Origin: Paraescarpia echinospica
Lineage: Eukaryota; Annelida; Polychaeta; Sabellida; Siboglinidae
Reading direction: 5' to 3'
DNA length: 64,000 nucleotides
NCBI GenBank assembly: GCA_020002185.1
Contig: CM034532.1
Span: 27,077,805-27,141,804, forward strand
The position numbers and the translations under genes are program-made. Of the stretch, positions 1 to 12,100 are shown in pieces. The notes under the pieces are model-generated. The model saw only the letters and a program-made list of their open reading frames with translations. It was not told the origin of the DNA and made no database searches. Within the stretch, counting starts at the first letter, position 1, and the number at the start of each line of letters is the position of its first letter.

Positions 1-2
1 TG

Positions 3-140
3 CTCAACCAAGACCCACCACTGGTTGACCACGACTACGACCGCACCATCACGTGGAAGTCACGCAGAGGCTTGGACAACACAGGAGAAGCTTGTGGCAC
101 ACGAAGCTGTGAGCACATTATTAAAAAAACAGCAGGATAA
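3..140 (+). CDS. possible 3' end of an unidentified gene
   Basis: The first 140 bases are much richer in GC than the AT-rich DNA that follows. Frame 3 is open for 45 codons to a TAA at 138-140, with a charged, hydrophilic product (it contains DHDYDRTITWKSRRGLDN). Frame 1 is also open to a TAG at 142-144, so the frame is not certain. The segment is cut by the window edge. I do not recognise a family. It could be the last exon of a gene lying mostly upstream, or a leader exon of the neighbouring receptor gene. Confidence 0.3.
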   Translation, partial: LNQDPPLVDHDYDRTITWKSRRGLDNTGEACGTRSCEHIIKKTAG

Positions 141-421
141 ATAGTTTAATTCTTACTCTAAATCTACTAGAAATCTTTAATTGAAACAAGACTACACATT
201 TTTTGGATTATGTGTAAAGATTCAAGCGCTTTGTTGTCCCTTTAAACAAATTACCATTGGGTACACTAAAAATCAAAATTTTACTTGATTGTCAGTAATA
301 ACACTTTTATGCTTATATTTTATCACAACTCACTGTGCATATTCTGTGGTCCACCTATCCAAGTTCAATACCTATTACATGTCAGAAAATTGTAAATCTG
401 CTGAGTTTACAAATAAGTTCC

Positions 422-973
422 ATGACAACCCAAACTAATCAGCCAATTCCAGCAAAGATGATCATGAAATGTTACTGTATAGGTCCAGTAATTCCACAGT
501 TTGGAAACGAAACCATCTTGGAAGACCTGCCAAAGACACATTCACCACAGCTACAGAAGCTGCTGGTGCCAACGCGGCAGTCCCACGAGGTGCCCATCCT
601 ATTCCGGGAGGCCTACATCCAGAATGGCTTCCGTGCCACCAACCAGCCTTGGAGCTACTACATCTTCAGCTTCTTCCAACTGCACAATGAGTCGATGAAC
701 GTCTGGACGCATTTCCTCGCGGCCTACCTCATGGCAAAGAAGCTGGTCATCTTCAGCCAGTACATAGACTTTTGGAACGACACCTACAGCTGGTCGTTCC
801 TTGCCAGCATGACGTGTGCAGTGATGATGTACACATTCAGCACACTGGCTCACTGGTTCCAGTCGCACTCGGAATTCGTCTACTACCTGTCCTTCATGTT
901 CGACTACGCTTCCATCGGCCTCTACAGCTTCAGTAGTGTCATGCTGCACTACACCTACAGTGCCGACAAACAG
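422..973 (+). CDS. PAQR exon 1
   Basis: Encodes the cytosolic N-terminus and TM1-TM3, about 184 residues if the ATG at 422 is used. The region from the PILFREAYIQNGFR motif to LHYTYSADKQ aligns with vertebrate mPRs. If the splice were not used, the frame would run on to a stop at 1013-1015. Confidence 0.85.
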
Positions 974-2461
974 GTGCTCTCAGTTCTCTTCATTCGCTCT
1001 CTATATCAGGCATGATGAAAACTTGCCTACATAATAATAATGGAATGACTTCTTTAGCGCCAATATCATCGGAAAATCTTAGCTCGGTGGCGCAACAAAT
1101 CTAAAGGATTAAGTGTTCTCATTATCGTGTACAGAGCATTAGGAAAATATTGTTTTGATACTATTTTCTGTATCTGAACACTGATAAACTGAAATAGCCT
1201 GGTTTAAATAATAGCTTGGTAATGCATACATACAAAAAGCAACCAATAGCTATGGTTAATCTAGTGAAATAGAAACTTCTCATATAGTGAGTTATCTAGT
1301 CCTTAGGACTGCTCAAAGCACTTCACCTCCTGGCAGACCTGTTCATTCAAACGGCATCTTGGTTTCCCTTGGAAGCTTTCAGGTAAGTTGCAATTATCAA
1401 GCAGATTACTTTTTTATATATATATGTCCACCACTGTATGTAGCCAGGTACTCATCTATCCAAATTAATAAACTGAAGTCTTGATCTATCACTCACCCAC
1501 CTAGACCAACATAAATGTGTTCGTGCAGGTAAAATTATTTTAAATTCTTATTTTCGTATATATGCGAGGTGCAACATTATTCCTTCAAACGCTGCATACC
1601 TTGAACAAAGCTTATGACATTAGACAACAAGAAATAGACTTACTTTGGAGCAATTGTTGAATCACATGCAACATTTTGACCCTTCTACACCGGATCTTGT
1701 TTACGCACTGATGTCATGATCCGCTGTCGATGGGTCGAAATGTCGCATACGTTTCAACATTGCTCCAAAGTAAGATATTTCTTGCTGTCTAATGGAGTAT
1801 TGGAGCCATGAACACTATCTTTCATAAAGCTTAACGTTGTCATTGACAGGTGTACGAGCACATGCATGACATCTTCCTGCCCGTCGGTGCGATCCTCGGC
1901 TTCCTATTGTGTTTCTGCAACGTCGTCGCGCTCGTGCTGCTACGCCTGGAGCACCCTCGTGCCCGCAAGCTCTGTCAGACCATCCCCATCGCCTTCATCT
2001 ACACCCTCCTCGTCTCCCCCATCCTTCATCGCATCTACCTCTGTCACATCTACGACATCGACTGTGGCCCCAGCATTGACATGCACCTGCGGCAGATCAT
2101 CTGGTTCCTGCTCAGCGCCACTTTCTTCATATCGCACTTCCCACAATGCATGCTGCCCGGCTGCTTCGACCACTTCCTCCACAGTCACCAGTTGTTCCAC
2201 GTGTGTATCACCGCGAGTACGCTCTTCCAGATGGACGCCGTTTTCGAGGATTTTTTCAACCGCGAGGACATATTCCGTACTCGTGCTACACCGACTGCCG
2301 TCGATGTGCTGCTCCCCTTTGGCTTTATCATCCTGGGTGAGATGTGCACCATCTGGTGTTTTCTTGCCATCGCCCGCGCTAATCTTGTACTCGAAAAAGT
2401 GAAATCAAGTACCCCTGATCTCAACAACAATACACCTAACCACAAAGTCGACCACCAATAG
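422..2461 (+). CDS. membrane progestin receptor (PAQR5/7/8-type), two exons
   Basis: Seen: exon 1 (422-973) ends CAG|GTGCTC and exon 2 (1850-2461) follows ATTGACAG, both phase 0. Together they give about 387 aa, close to the usual 340-390. Known of the family: PAQR membrane progestin receptors are plasma-membrane steroid receptors with an alkaline-ceramidase-like fold. The product carries the family signatures: NVWTH before TM1 (residue 93), the S-x3-H pair STLAH (S140, H144), FDY with D161, and H-x3-H as HQLFH (297-301), the predicted zinc/hydrolase residues. About eight hydrophobic segments are visible, four of them in exon 2. The start is undecided: ATGs at 422 and 458 are both possible, and the reading frame runs up to 335. 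The donor GTGCTC is weak. Which of PAQR5/7/8 it matches is not clear. It is convergent with the MFSD1 gene. Confidence 0.88.
1637..1781. mobile_element. Penelope-like element terminal fragment, palindromic, in the PAQR intron
   Basis: Seen: arms of about 43 bp (1641-1684 and 1733-1776, beginning CTTACTTTGGAGCAA and ending TTGCTCCAAAGTAAG) face each other across a 48-bp loop. Read on the - strand, the stretch ATGACATCAGTGCGT-CAAGATCC followed by GGGTC and AAAATG matches the 3' end of the Penelope-like copies at 11.8 and 13.7 kb. It contains the GATCC-loop-GGGTC-GAAA arrangement discussed under findings. The same motif can be drawn on both strands. Confidence 0.55.
1850..2461 (+). CDS. PAQR exon 2 (terminal)
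   Basis: Encodes about 203 residues from VYEHMHD to the TAG at 2459-2461. It holds TM4 to TM8, including the HQLFH histidines. The acceptor is CATTGACAG. A high GC content compared with the flanks marks its limits. Confidence 0.88.
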   Translation: MYEHMHDIFLPVGAILGFLLCFCNVVALVLLRLEHPRARKLCQTIPIAFIYTLLVSPILHRIYLCHIYDIDCGPSIDMHLRQIIWFLLSATFFISHFPQCMLPGCFDHFLHSHQLFHVCITASTLFQMDAVFEDFFNREDIFRTRATPTAVDVLLPFGFIILGEMCTIWCFLAIARANLVLEKVKSSTPDLNNNTPNHKVDHQ

Positions 2462-4498
2462 ACCTAAGGCACTTTTAAGAAAACCAAGACACCGTTGTGG
2501 CAAAAATGTTTTATTTGCCAGACAGATGTAACATTTTCGAATGAACATGTGTTTGATACTGCTTGTTTGTGATGCAACACCTATCACTGCCATGTTTTGA
2601 AAAATGTAAGTAATTATAAGAAAAATTGCAACAAAATATGAAACACTTCGTGTATATTATATAAATTGATATAGTCAGATACATTTACATTCTTGTATGT
2701 ACACAAAGCTATACATGTAATATTAACTGTGCAATATTAAAAAATTGGCTACTCTTGTCGTTACCATTCCTATGTAGCAGCCGTACCCATGATGCTTCAG
2801 GCTTTATCCAGGTTAGGATACATGAAAGATGGGACGATCATATTTCATACACTTCATCTACGTCAAGTCAAGTGTTACCATCATATAAAAAGTTACCCAT
2901 GCACTGATTATACATATAATGAGGAGTCGCACAATACTGGGCCCAAAAAGGAGGACTGGACACCAAAAACAAGTGCAAAAAGTGCTTAAAATAAATAAAA
3001 AACTCTTGGATGGTAGCCAAGATACATCTACACCTAAAATGAAAGAAGATAAGATCTCTGTACTCACTGTTATGTAGCGCAATGCGAAGTGATGTTCATG
3101 ATGTAAGTTGCATGGTTTCTTTTAACTCAAATATGAGAATGTGAAACCCTCCAGAAATAAACATTTGTTTGACTGATGTATGCTAGTACCTCATCAGAAT
3201 CCAACCAAGACTTTTAAAATGCTAAGAATGATCAGAGCACTCTGGACCTGAAATGGTGGACACTGTAACTTACGTTATCCACTACATTGTCCACAACCAA
3301 AATTTTTTTCAAACAACAATAAACAGGCAGGATGTGCTTTTTGTTGCTCTTCTTTCTTCATGGGCTTAAGATACAGCACAAAATCAACAGGAACTATCCA
3401 CAAAGAAGCTGGTTATGGGGCAAAATATAGCGTTAGTTACAGGACACCAATTTGACCCAGTGTTGTGCGAATCCTATATATATATACACGTGTATTATAT
3501 AATTAACTAATAAGGGATATTTATTTTAGACAAATTCTACCATTACACAAATAATTGAGCAATTGTTTGTACTTTTATCATGCACGACAAGTTAACTTTT
3601 AAATTTGTAAACTATCCTTATTGTCAATCTGGCAGTGGCTATAACTGCATGTATTCTTTGTTGAACTGATGTCGTGACCACCAAGTGACACGGTTATTAA
3701 CCCATGTTGATGCTTGTGAATATGCATGATACACATAAGGCACGCATTTAGATACAGTGAATGTTATCTGTTTCTGATATGTCTGGTAGTCCATTTGTTA
3801 TGCCATCCAAATTGTGCCCTAATATGAAGAGAATAAAGTTGGGACGTACGGTACCTAGTTGATACTGATTGTACATCCAGACAGTGCCAAAACCGTTGAA
3901 TGAACAATGCATAAAACATCTAATATGTATGTGTGTCATATCACCCTACACAATATTATATATACACTGTATTATACATGTTGGCACCTTCAAACATCCA
4001 TTGCATATGCTACATTTAAAGGTATTACATTTTATGTACATTACAAATATCTTTGCCAAGATGTGATAAACTATTAATAATTATACTACTACTTAAAACA
4101 ATATCACAATAAACACAATGATAATATCCATGTGTATTATGTATACACAGAGTAATATCAAAATGCAATGATGTTACTAAATCTGGTACCTTTATCTGCT
4201 TACCCTTAATACCCTAAAGAATGGTGCAATAAAAAATTATAAAACACAAACATCACACATTTTTAACACAATCTCCCACAGACCAACATAACGACGGTAA
4301 TTAATGTAAACAGATCAAATGTTAACCTCCATGTACATTTATAATGTTTTTATACAAACTTTTTATTAAACAGAATTTATACATCTTCATATATATACTT
4401 AAGTAGGTAAATTAATATTGCTCTGTTGAACTCAGATCAGATTGCTTAGCTTGTGCTTGTATGTACCTGGGTAGTTGACAATTTGTGTGATTCAAACA
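2462..4498. other. PAQR 3' flank and intergenic DNA
   Basis: AT-rich with no supportable coding sequence. The first AATAAA after the receptor stop codon is at about 2990-2995 and is a candidate poly(A) signal. Others occur near 3320 and 3830. Several short open frames here lack family features and codon bias. Confidence 0.5.
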
Positions 4499-4678
4499 CA
4501 TAGTGGAGTCTTATCAATCCGGCCCCTGATAATCCTGAAACCTCGACATCCAGGCTTCTTTTCACACGAATTTCCAAATGCTAATAATATACCTTGTTAT
4601 GTGCAATGATTTGTTTATCCAGAAAACTTCATCTGGATACATACTGAACGTAAGTGTCTGGATTACTGAGGTATCACT
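4499..4678. mobile_element. Tc1/mariner-like MITE
   Basis: The left end TAGTGGAGTCTTATCAATCC and the reverse complement of the right end CAGTGATACCTCAGTAATCC form imperfect terminal inverted repeats (about 14 of 20). The element is about 180 bp and lies next to TA dinucleotides. No coding capacity. Confidence 0.45.
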
Positions 4679-4809
4679 GTAATCCTAATCCTGCTGACAT
4701 CAACACAATGAAATCAGAATACCACATTTTCAAATAAATAGATGTTGAGTTGCAATCACACTTTCTATCAACAGTTTAAAATATCACAATAATACAAATT
4801 ACCATTATT

Positions 4810-4960
4810 TACCATTACAAATAGAACTACTTTGATTTGAAATACTGCTGAAGATATCTGGCAGACACAAGTCAAGAAGATCCAGCTTCTTGATGTCGTG
4901 GAATGCAACCGATGGGGTGAAATCACTCATCTTTATATCTTCAGTTTCCACATCTCACAC
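4810..4960 (-). other. possible 3'-UTR exon of the MFSD1 gene (or unrelated exon)
   Basis: On the - strand a good acceptor (TATATTTTCACAG) ends at 4961. A perfect donor (CTG|GTAAGT) lies at 5768/5767, about 200 nt after the MFSD1 stop codon. Together they would remove an intron of 807 nt from the 3' UTR. The segment also contains a 41-codon ATG frame beginning MSDFTPSVAFHDIKKLDLLD that I do not recognise. No coding link to MFSD1 is possible because of the stop codon before it. Confidence 0.3.
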
Positions 4961-5967
4961 CTGTGAAAATATACACACTATATAAATGTTAGTTATTGTG
5001 GCATCCATACATTTGGATTATATTATAAAACATGCATACACAATATATAAATACTTAAAACGGAAATAATTAGAGACAATGTAAAGATTTAGAAATGGAG
5101 AGTCGAATGAAATAAGTATAATAATGATGTATGTACTGGAATAAAGGCACTGTTAGGCTTAAAATAAACTTATCCTTAGAATTTAAAGATGGGATTTTAT
5201 GTACCCGGGTAATTGGTTTGAAATGTGGTATAACAAAGACACCAACATTATTTTTCATTAAAATATTTGTTTAATGTGTTTTGCAGCATATGTTTGGTTT
5301 ATTCATAACAAGAGCATGCTTCTATGTTAAACATTTTAAACCTGCATATTATTGTTTTATTAATATGAGTATCTATGAGGACACAGTAAAACACAACATG
5401 ATTCTGTGTATGCTTTAAACATGAAGATTAACAAGAAAACTGGCATCTTTACAACCAATTCCCCACTGTGGAAATTCCAATACTAACACAAATTTGTGCA
5501 GCTCTTGGGTGAATATGGTTTATATCTGGTTATGTTGATAGCTGAACAACTTATATTCAATTCAAAACATCAATGTTTGAAATTGCATCAAAAATAGTTA
5601 GAACACAGTATACTGAATAGCATCCCATTTGTAGATTATATAAAGACTGGAAGACTGCCATAACTTGCAAATATAAACAAAGAAGCCCTGGTTGCTGACA
5701 GTTCTTTACATCTGTTTCAACAGAGAATTATAATTTAAACATATTTGTGCTGCTAACATTTACTTACCAGCAACAACTTTTTTTTATTACAATAGTTTTA
5801 GAGATAAATGTTTCAAGGACAACACCATACAGTTGATAAGGGTGCTAAATTCTTGTTGTTTGCATTGATCTTCCATGCAGTATGTGCTACAGTTAGATTT
5901 AACTTCTCAGTCTACTAACAGTCAACGTAATTACCAGTATGTATAGACCAGTGTGTAATGACTTCAG
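4961..5967. other. MFSD1 3' UTR and flank
   Basis: AT-rich, no coding sequence seen. On the - strand, AATAAA-type poly(A) candidates lie in the poly-T run near 5779-5787. Confidence 0.4.
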
Positions 5968-6123
5968 TTAATTAAGTGATGGTTGCCGTGTGTTTGGTAG
6001 CAGTGGATCTGTCTCTGTTGCCCCGTCGTTCGACTCATCCTGTGTGCCGTCAGGTAATGCGTCTGGTGATGCCACCTGCTGGTTGGCGAGCTTCTCCTTG
6101 CGACTTGCGTTCAACACCCCACC
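5968..6123 (-). CDS. MFSD1: MFSD1 exon 13 (C-terminal tail)
   Basis: Residues 441-491 and the stop codon, after acceptor GTTTTCAG. The junction gives DRRR-GGVLNASRKEK, which lines up with the vertebrate tail after TM12 (NRAQGGNLNYSARQREE). It is hydrophilic and contains ETDPLL (477-482), an acidic dileucine sorting motif. Confidence 0.82.
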   Translation of the reverse strand, partial: GGVLNASRKEKLANQQVASPDALPDGTQDESNDGATETDPLLPNTRQPSLN

Positions 6124-9100
6124 CTGAAAACACAACCCCTGCTCTCAACCCTCACATAAGCCTCAATAAATATTCATAACACGGTACTGTCATATCGACT
6201 AGTCATGTGTCAGTGTCAGCTATTTCACCATCAGAATACTGCAGTACAGTGGGGCTGGACAAAAGTGACCGGAATAGCGAGGTGACCGTATTAGATGAAC
6301 TAATATCCCATACTTTACTGTATGTGGAAATAACTTGGGTTTGTTATGACCTTAATAGCAAGGTGGCTGTATTACTGAGGTGGCTGTAAAGCGATGTTCC
6401 ACTGTATTACTCATAACCTGTCGACCAGACACACAGTATGATAACAATGGTTGTCCTGCACGATACAAGCGTCAAACTAGTGTGGAAAATGTCAATGCGT
6501 TAAAGGCCGTGTTGAACGCTCATCCATGGAACTCGGTGTTTAGTCACACTGATACTAATGAGACATACAACGATTTTCTCAACAATTTCACAGTACTGTA
6601 TCATCAACACTGTCTGCTTTGCTGCTGTGATAATACAAGAAAGCATGAAACAAAATCTTGGCTTACGAATGATCTCAAAAATGCATGTTGGAAAAAAATA
6701 AGTTATATAAACAGTTTCTTTTGGTTAGAAACAACGTTACTGAGTTTAAGGTATCAATCGTACAAGAATAAACTAACAGACATGTATGATTCGCTAAATG
6801 GGATTATTATAGAAGGTTATTGTTAGAGCATCGGGGCAACTTAACCCGGACTTGGAAAATCATGGGAAAATGTCCACTTGGGTGTAATTATCTTGTACAA
6901 TTTGATAGCAATGGTACTATTATCGGTGACAGGCCTACCATAGCAAAAACGTTTAATACGTATCTTGCAAGCACTGGATCGGAGTTAGCAAAACATACTG
7001 AAACTCCACCAGGTGTTTCAGTTCTTGACTACACTGCAAATGCAATGAGCGGTCAATGTTCTTGTCACCAACTGATAAGGAAGAGGTCGTATGCACTGTC
7101 ACTAGTTGTGGTTATAAATTTTTGTCCAACTGATGGCATTACAATGAGCCTGGTTAAAAATGTAATAGAATGTATTGCCGAACCTATGACGTATATATGT
7201 AATATGTCATTTAAAAGCAGTGTTTTCACGCAAAAGATGAAAACAGCTAAAGTAATACCTTTATTAAAATCTGGCGAAAAACATTTATTTATTAATTACA
7301 GACCAATTTCTCTTCTATCACAGTTCTCTAACATGTTAGAGACTATTTAATGCCTGACTTAAACACTATGAATTCCTGTAATATTGTAGACTAGTGCCAG
7401 TAAGGGTTTAGAGAAGGCATGTCAACGTCACTCGCTTTGGTAGAATTTATTGACAATATTACAAGTTTGCTAGAACATAAGAAAATTGTGATAGGTGTAT
7501 TTATAGACCTCAAAAAAGCTTTATACTGTTGACCATCAACTGCTGTGTAAAAAAACTTGAACTATGTTTTTGCTGTATTTATTGTATTGTGTAGAAATAT
7601 GGGGCAACACATATCCTACAAATTTGCATTGTGTATTTATGTTGCTAAAAAGGGTGATATATGGCTTACGCACAACGCACATCGATGCAACCACACAACA
7701 CTCTTCCACAAAGCATGCATCTTAAAGTTTATCGATTTGGTACAATTCAGAATATTAATATTCATGTATAAAGCTCATAATAATGAATTGCCATTGAACA
7801 TTCAAAGGTTATTTGTTATGAATGTTAACAAGCACTACACACGAACACAAAATCAGTTCGAACGTACTAGTGCATCAACCAATAGAAAGTACATGCCACT
7901 AATTGTCCATGGAACCAAACTGTGGAATTCATTGCATGTCAGCTTTAGCAATATTCGTTTACTGTACCATTTTAAAGCATGTTACAGAAAACAGTTATAT
8001 GAAAATTATTGTATGCAAACTTAATGTCGTGATGTACAGTAATCTACCAAAGTAGAGAGCCACATGTATATTATCGTTTATGACAGCCATACACACACAC
8101 ATATATAATTATATATATCACTTATGAAACTAAAATAATGTGATAAGCCACTATAACATATCGACAAAGGAGTCACATGACTTCAATGTTTCTCCTTTCA
8201 AACTTTTCATAAATTTTCTTTATATATTTAAATTGTATATTTATTTGTGCATTCATCGTGTTTGATTTGTTTGAATAAACTATTTGACTTGACTTGAAAA
8301 AGTCTAGTTTCACATAATCACCCCATTCTACGAGTTTCTAGGCAGCAACAAAGTAGCCATGACGTTTGCATGGTCAATAGTCTCAGCTCAATGTTAACCA
8401 CAACAGTTTTCTGTTAATTCGGCTACAACTTCTCTCCATCTTGCACTGTCAAGTTCGAAATAATCCCCCCAATTTAGTGTGGTACAACTATGCTAATATT
8501 TCTGTAAACCAATCTCAGAGTTCTTACAACCATTTCCACAAACAATGTTCCTACTAACAAAACAAAACTGAAGAACTTTGTTGAGTAGGGCTTATGACAC
8601 ACCTCATATGAAAGCTTCACCAAACAAAGATGACCGTTCTACGCAATAGAATGATTGCATTAGATTTAGGCCATATTTATTTGTAGATAAAGAACAAAAA
8701 GCATGCCTAACTCTGACCTACAACCGAGACAACTTCCAAACACCATAAACTTTAATCCAAAGGACGCTGCAAAACCATGAAAAACAGCATCTAGTCCGAC
8801 TCTTAGAAAATTGCACTGCAACGTTTAGACTTGGCATACATTGGCTTTGCTATTGAATGCAACCGTTCGTGTGATAAGAGTTCAGTTTTGATGAACTATT
8901 GTTGAATTATTACCAAAGTTGCTTTTACCGTCTCCTATAACTGAGTTGGGTCTAAGAATTTTAACGAATTATGCATTGAATGCAGCCTAACCATGTCCGC
9001 CAAGATAAACGGATGGCGTTTGTGAACCGGCGGTGTTGGGCCAATAACTTGAACATTTTGGCTAATTGAATCGGCGGGACGATTTTTAAAGACCGCCGAT

Positions 9101-12100
9101 TCAAAGGCCTTAATTTCGAACACAGGTTGTAGGTGAATGAGTGATACCCACCCTTCGCCTGTCGACTGTGTTCAGGAATAGAGCAGTTGCTACACAGGCA
9201 AGGACGTTGGCAAGGAGAAATATCATCACGTACTTCCAATGCAGCAGAGTCTCAAGCATGGGAATTCTGACGACAGATGTATGTCATTAGTTCAACATGA
9301 CATTCATGTTCTCATGTATTCAAAACACAAATACACAACAGACTTCTTTATCGTGTTTCACAGTCAATAAATCTTCCTTGTGAGGTTTCAGCAACTTTCC
9401 ACTGTTTTCACCAGACTAACCCCCACTAGATGGCAGCACAGTAGTAGTTGGATAAAGGCAGCTGAATGTAGCTGAAGTGTCAAAACAAAATACAATGGTA
9501 ACTTACGAAAAGTAATAAAACTTTGTTCTGGATTGCAGAATAAAATCAAGAGTACCGTATTCGTACTATTAAGTGTACAGTTTGCCTAGCAAATATTTGA
9601 GACATGGGAATAAAGTTAAATTTGGAAGGATTTTCTATCAAGCACCTCCTTCATAAGTGAGCTGTAGATAAAATATCCTTGTTGTAATTAATATTATGTA
9701 TGACATGCACTGAACAACAAGCAATTAAGCAGCAAATGATTCTACTGACAGTTTAAAACATTGTAGTGTTGCACAGAAGTGGCTGATCAAAAGAAACATA
9801 CTTCTCTGAGTTGCCTAGAATCTGTCCCACAATGATGTTTGACAGACCAATGCCCACCATCTGTATAGACGTGGTCAAGCCCATTGCTGTGCCGATAGTT
9901 GCCTGACTGACCACTAGGGGGATGGATGGCCACATGCTCGCCTGGGTCAGAGGTCAAGGGTTAGACATTATTTTTGATCAAGTTCATGATGCAGTGCATT
10001 AACGTTGCCATGCATGATAACAACATTATTATGCATGGTAACTCAAAAATGCCACATGAAAGCCCCTCTTTCAAGACTACCAACAGGTGTAAAGTTAGTT
10101 TTGGATTTTCACGTAGATACAAGTTGTGGCAAACTACATTTGATAAGGATTAATTTAGGTTAATTCAAGGTTTGTCTGTTTTATATTATATCTGGTAATA
10201 TTGTTTACAATTCGTATTACTATATATTCACAAAATATAAAAGATCATGGCAAACATTGTTTACACAATTATCAAATGTTGCATAATATATAAAATAACA
10301 GAAATAAGAAAAATTCAACTTTCATCAAATTCCAAAACTACAGCAATGAAGGAGTTTTAATTAACCTTGCACTACAAGAAGACAGTGACCACACAGCACA
10401 TTGTACGATTTCTAATTATGTAATTAATTGTTTTTTAGCAGTTTTATATAATTTTACACGTACAATTATGTTTTAAACTCTTAGGAAGACAAATTCTGAA
10501 ACGTCTAGTTAAATTCTGGTTTTGTCTTGACACATTCTGGTCTACCCAGGCGATATTACATGACTATGAAGCTCCATTAACAATAACTATTTGAACCAGA
10601 AATAATAACGTTTTAACATTAGACTCTGAATATGAAGATCAGTTCACTGAGGAACCGAGTGGATCCTGCGTTCAGAAATTGTTCTAAGGTAAGGTACAAA
10701 ATGTATATTTTATAAAGTCATTGTGAACAAAGAATGTTTATTATTATTATTACACTTACAGCTGCAACGGAGTAGGTGACTCCTAGCCAGAGCGTGCTCA
10801 CAAGGGGATGCACCTCGGTGAAGGCAAGGAGACCAAACACAGGGATTGTAAGAATGGCACAACTGACGGCCAGAAGACCGCGACGACCAAACACATCCTG
10901 CAATGTAGGAAGAAATATACACCTTTAAGCACTGACATAGATATAGGACAACATCATAACACAACAGGCTGGCTGATGAGCATTCTACTTAATACAGCTG
11001 TTTTCATTAAAAAAACTGAAGACATTTTTGCAATGTAGATCCATACCACTTATTTATTTCTTGTACATCTAGCTGCACAGACCAACATGAATGACTTGCT
11101 CACCACTTGAAGATGGAGGTGGATCGGCCATGTTTTGCAAAAAAAGGATGAAAATATTATGAAAATGGCATCAATTTGGATCCCCAAAGGAAAAAAACAA
11201 GGATATGCAAAACAACAGGGTGGAGAATTGTGGAGGGGAAATTATGGTAAATGCACCTGAGCATTAGACATAAAGAAGGAGAGATGTTTGTTTAAATGTT
11301 TTAGGTGCCATTCATGCAAACTTACAATGACACCCCCTAGAAAGGGAGACAACACCACAAGTGACATGGTTGACACTTACAATGACACCCCCCAGGAAGG
11401 GAGTCAACACCACAAGTGACATGGCTGACACAATGACACCCCCAGGAAGGGAGTAAACACCACAAGTGACATGGTTGACACTTACAATGACACCCCCTAG
11501 GAAGGGAGACAACACCATGGAGACGTCATACACCGCCCCTGCCATGTAGGCTGATGTCTGTTTGTAGCCGTACTTGTCCTGTATAAACTTGCTGTAAATG
11601 TAACACCAGAATTAGTTCACCTTGCACACAAATGCTCATGTTACTAGAGGATCACACATATCCAAAGATTGTTCACCACCACAAGTTTGTTGGATGATCA
11701 CAAGTTACTTGGATATTATGCAACAGCTACAGTGTTGAATATATTATTCTTGGCTCCAATATCAAATTTTAATAGCAAGAATTAAACTTACATTGGAGCT
11801 GTATTTGAAACTTGCAACGTTTCAATCCATCTGCAGTGGATCTTGATCTGATGTCATGTGACATGGCCCAGGTTTGGGCGGAATGATCTGATGGTAGATG
11901 GCGGCAGGTGGTATCCCTAAACTAGGTTCATTGTAGGGGCTCTCTGTTTGCTGTAGATGGCCTCCTTTACTTTTCTCTTGTGCCAGTTCTGTTCTCAGGC
12001 CAATACCTTGGTGTAGTCTATGGATACTGAGTGTTCTGTGGCCAGACAATGATTTACTCTTGTAGGCTTATCCAGGTTTGTGTGTTCTTTGAACCTCCGG

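Noticed and set aside
1866..2402. Ser/Pro/Cys-rich 178-codon frame overlapping PAQR exon 2
   Set aside because: Out-of-frame shadow of the receptor exon, caused by its GC-rich third positions.
9110..9266. Exon ending at the TAA at 9110 as the normal end of MFSD1
   Set aside because: Splicing from 9152 to 6123 gives a tail that matches the vertebrate protein (DRRR-GGVLN against NRAQGGNLN) in the right phase; the 9110 stop is kept only as a possible variant.
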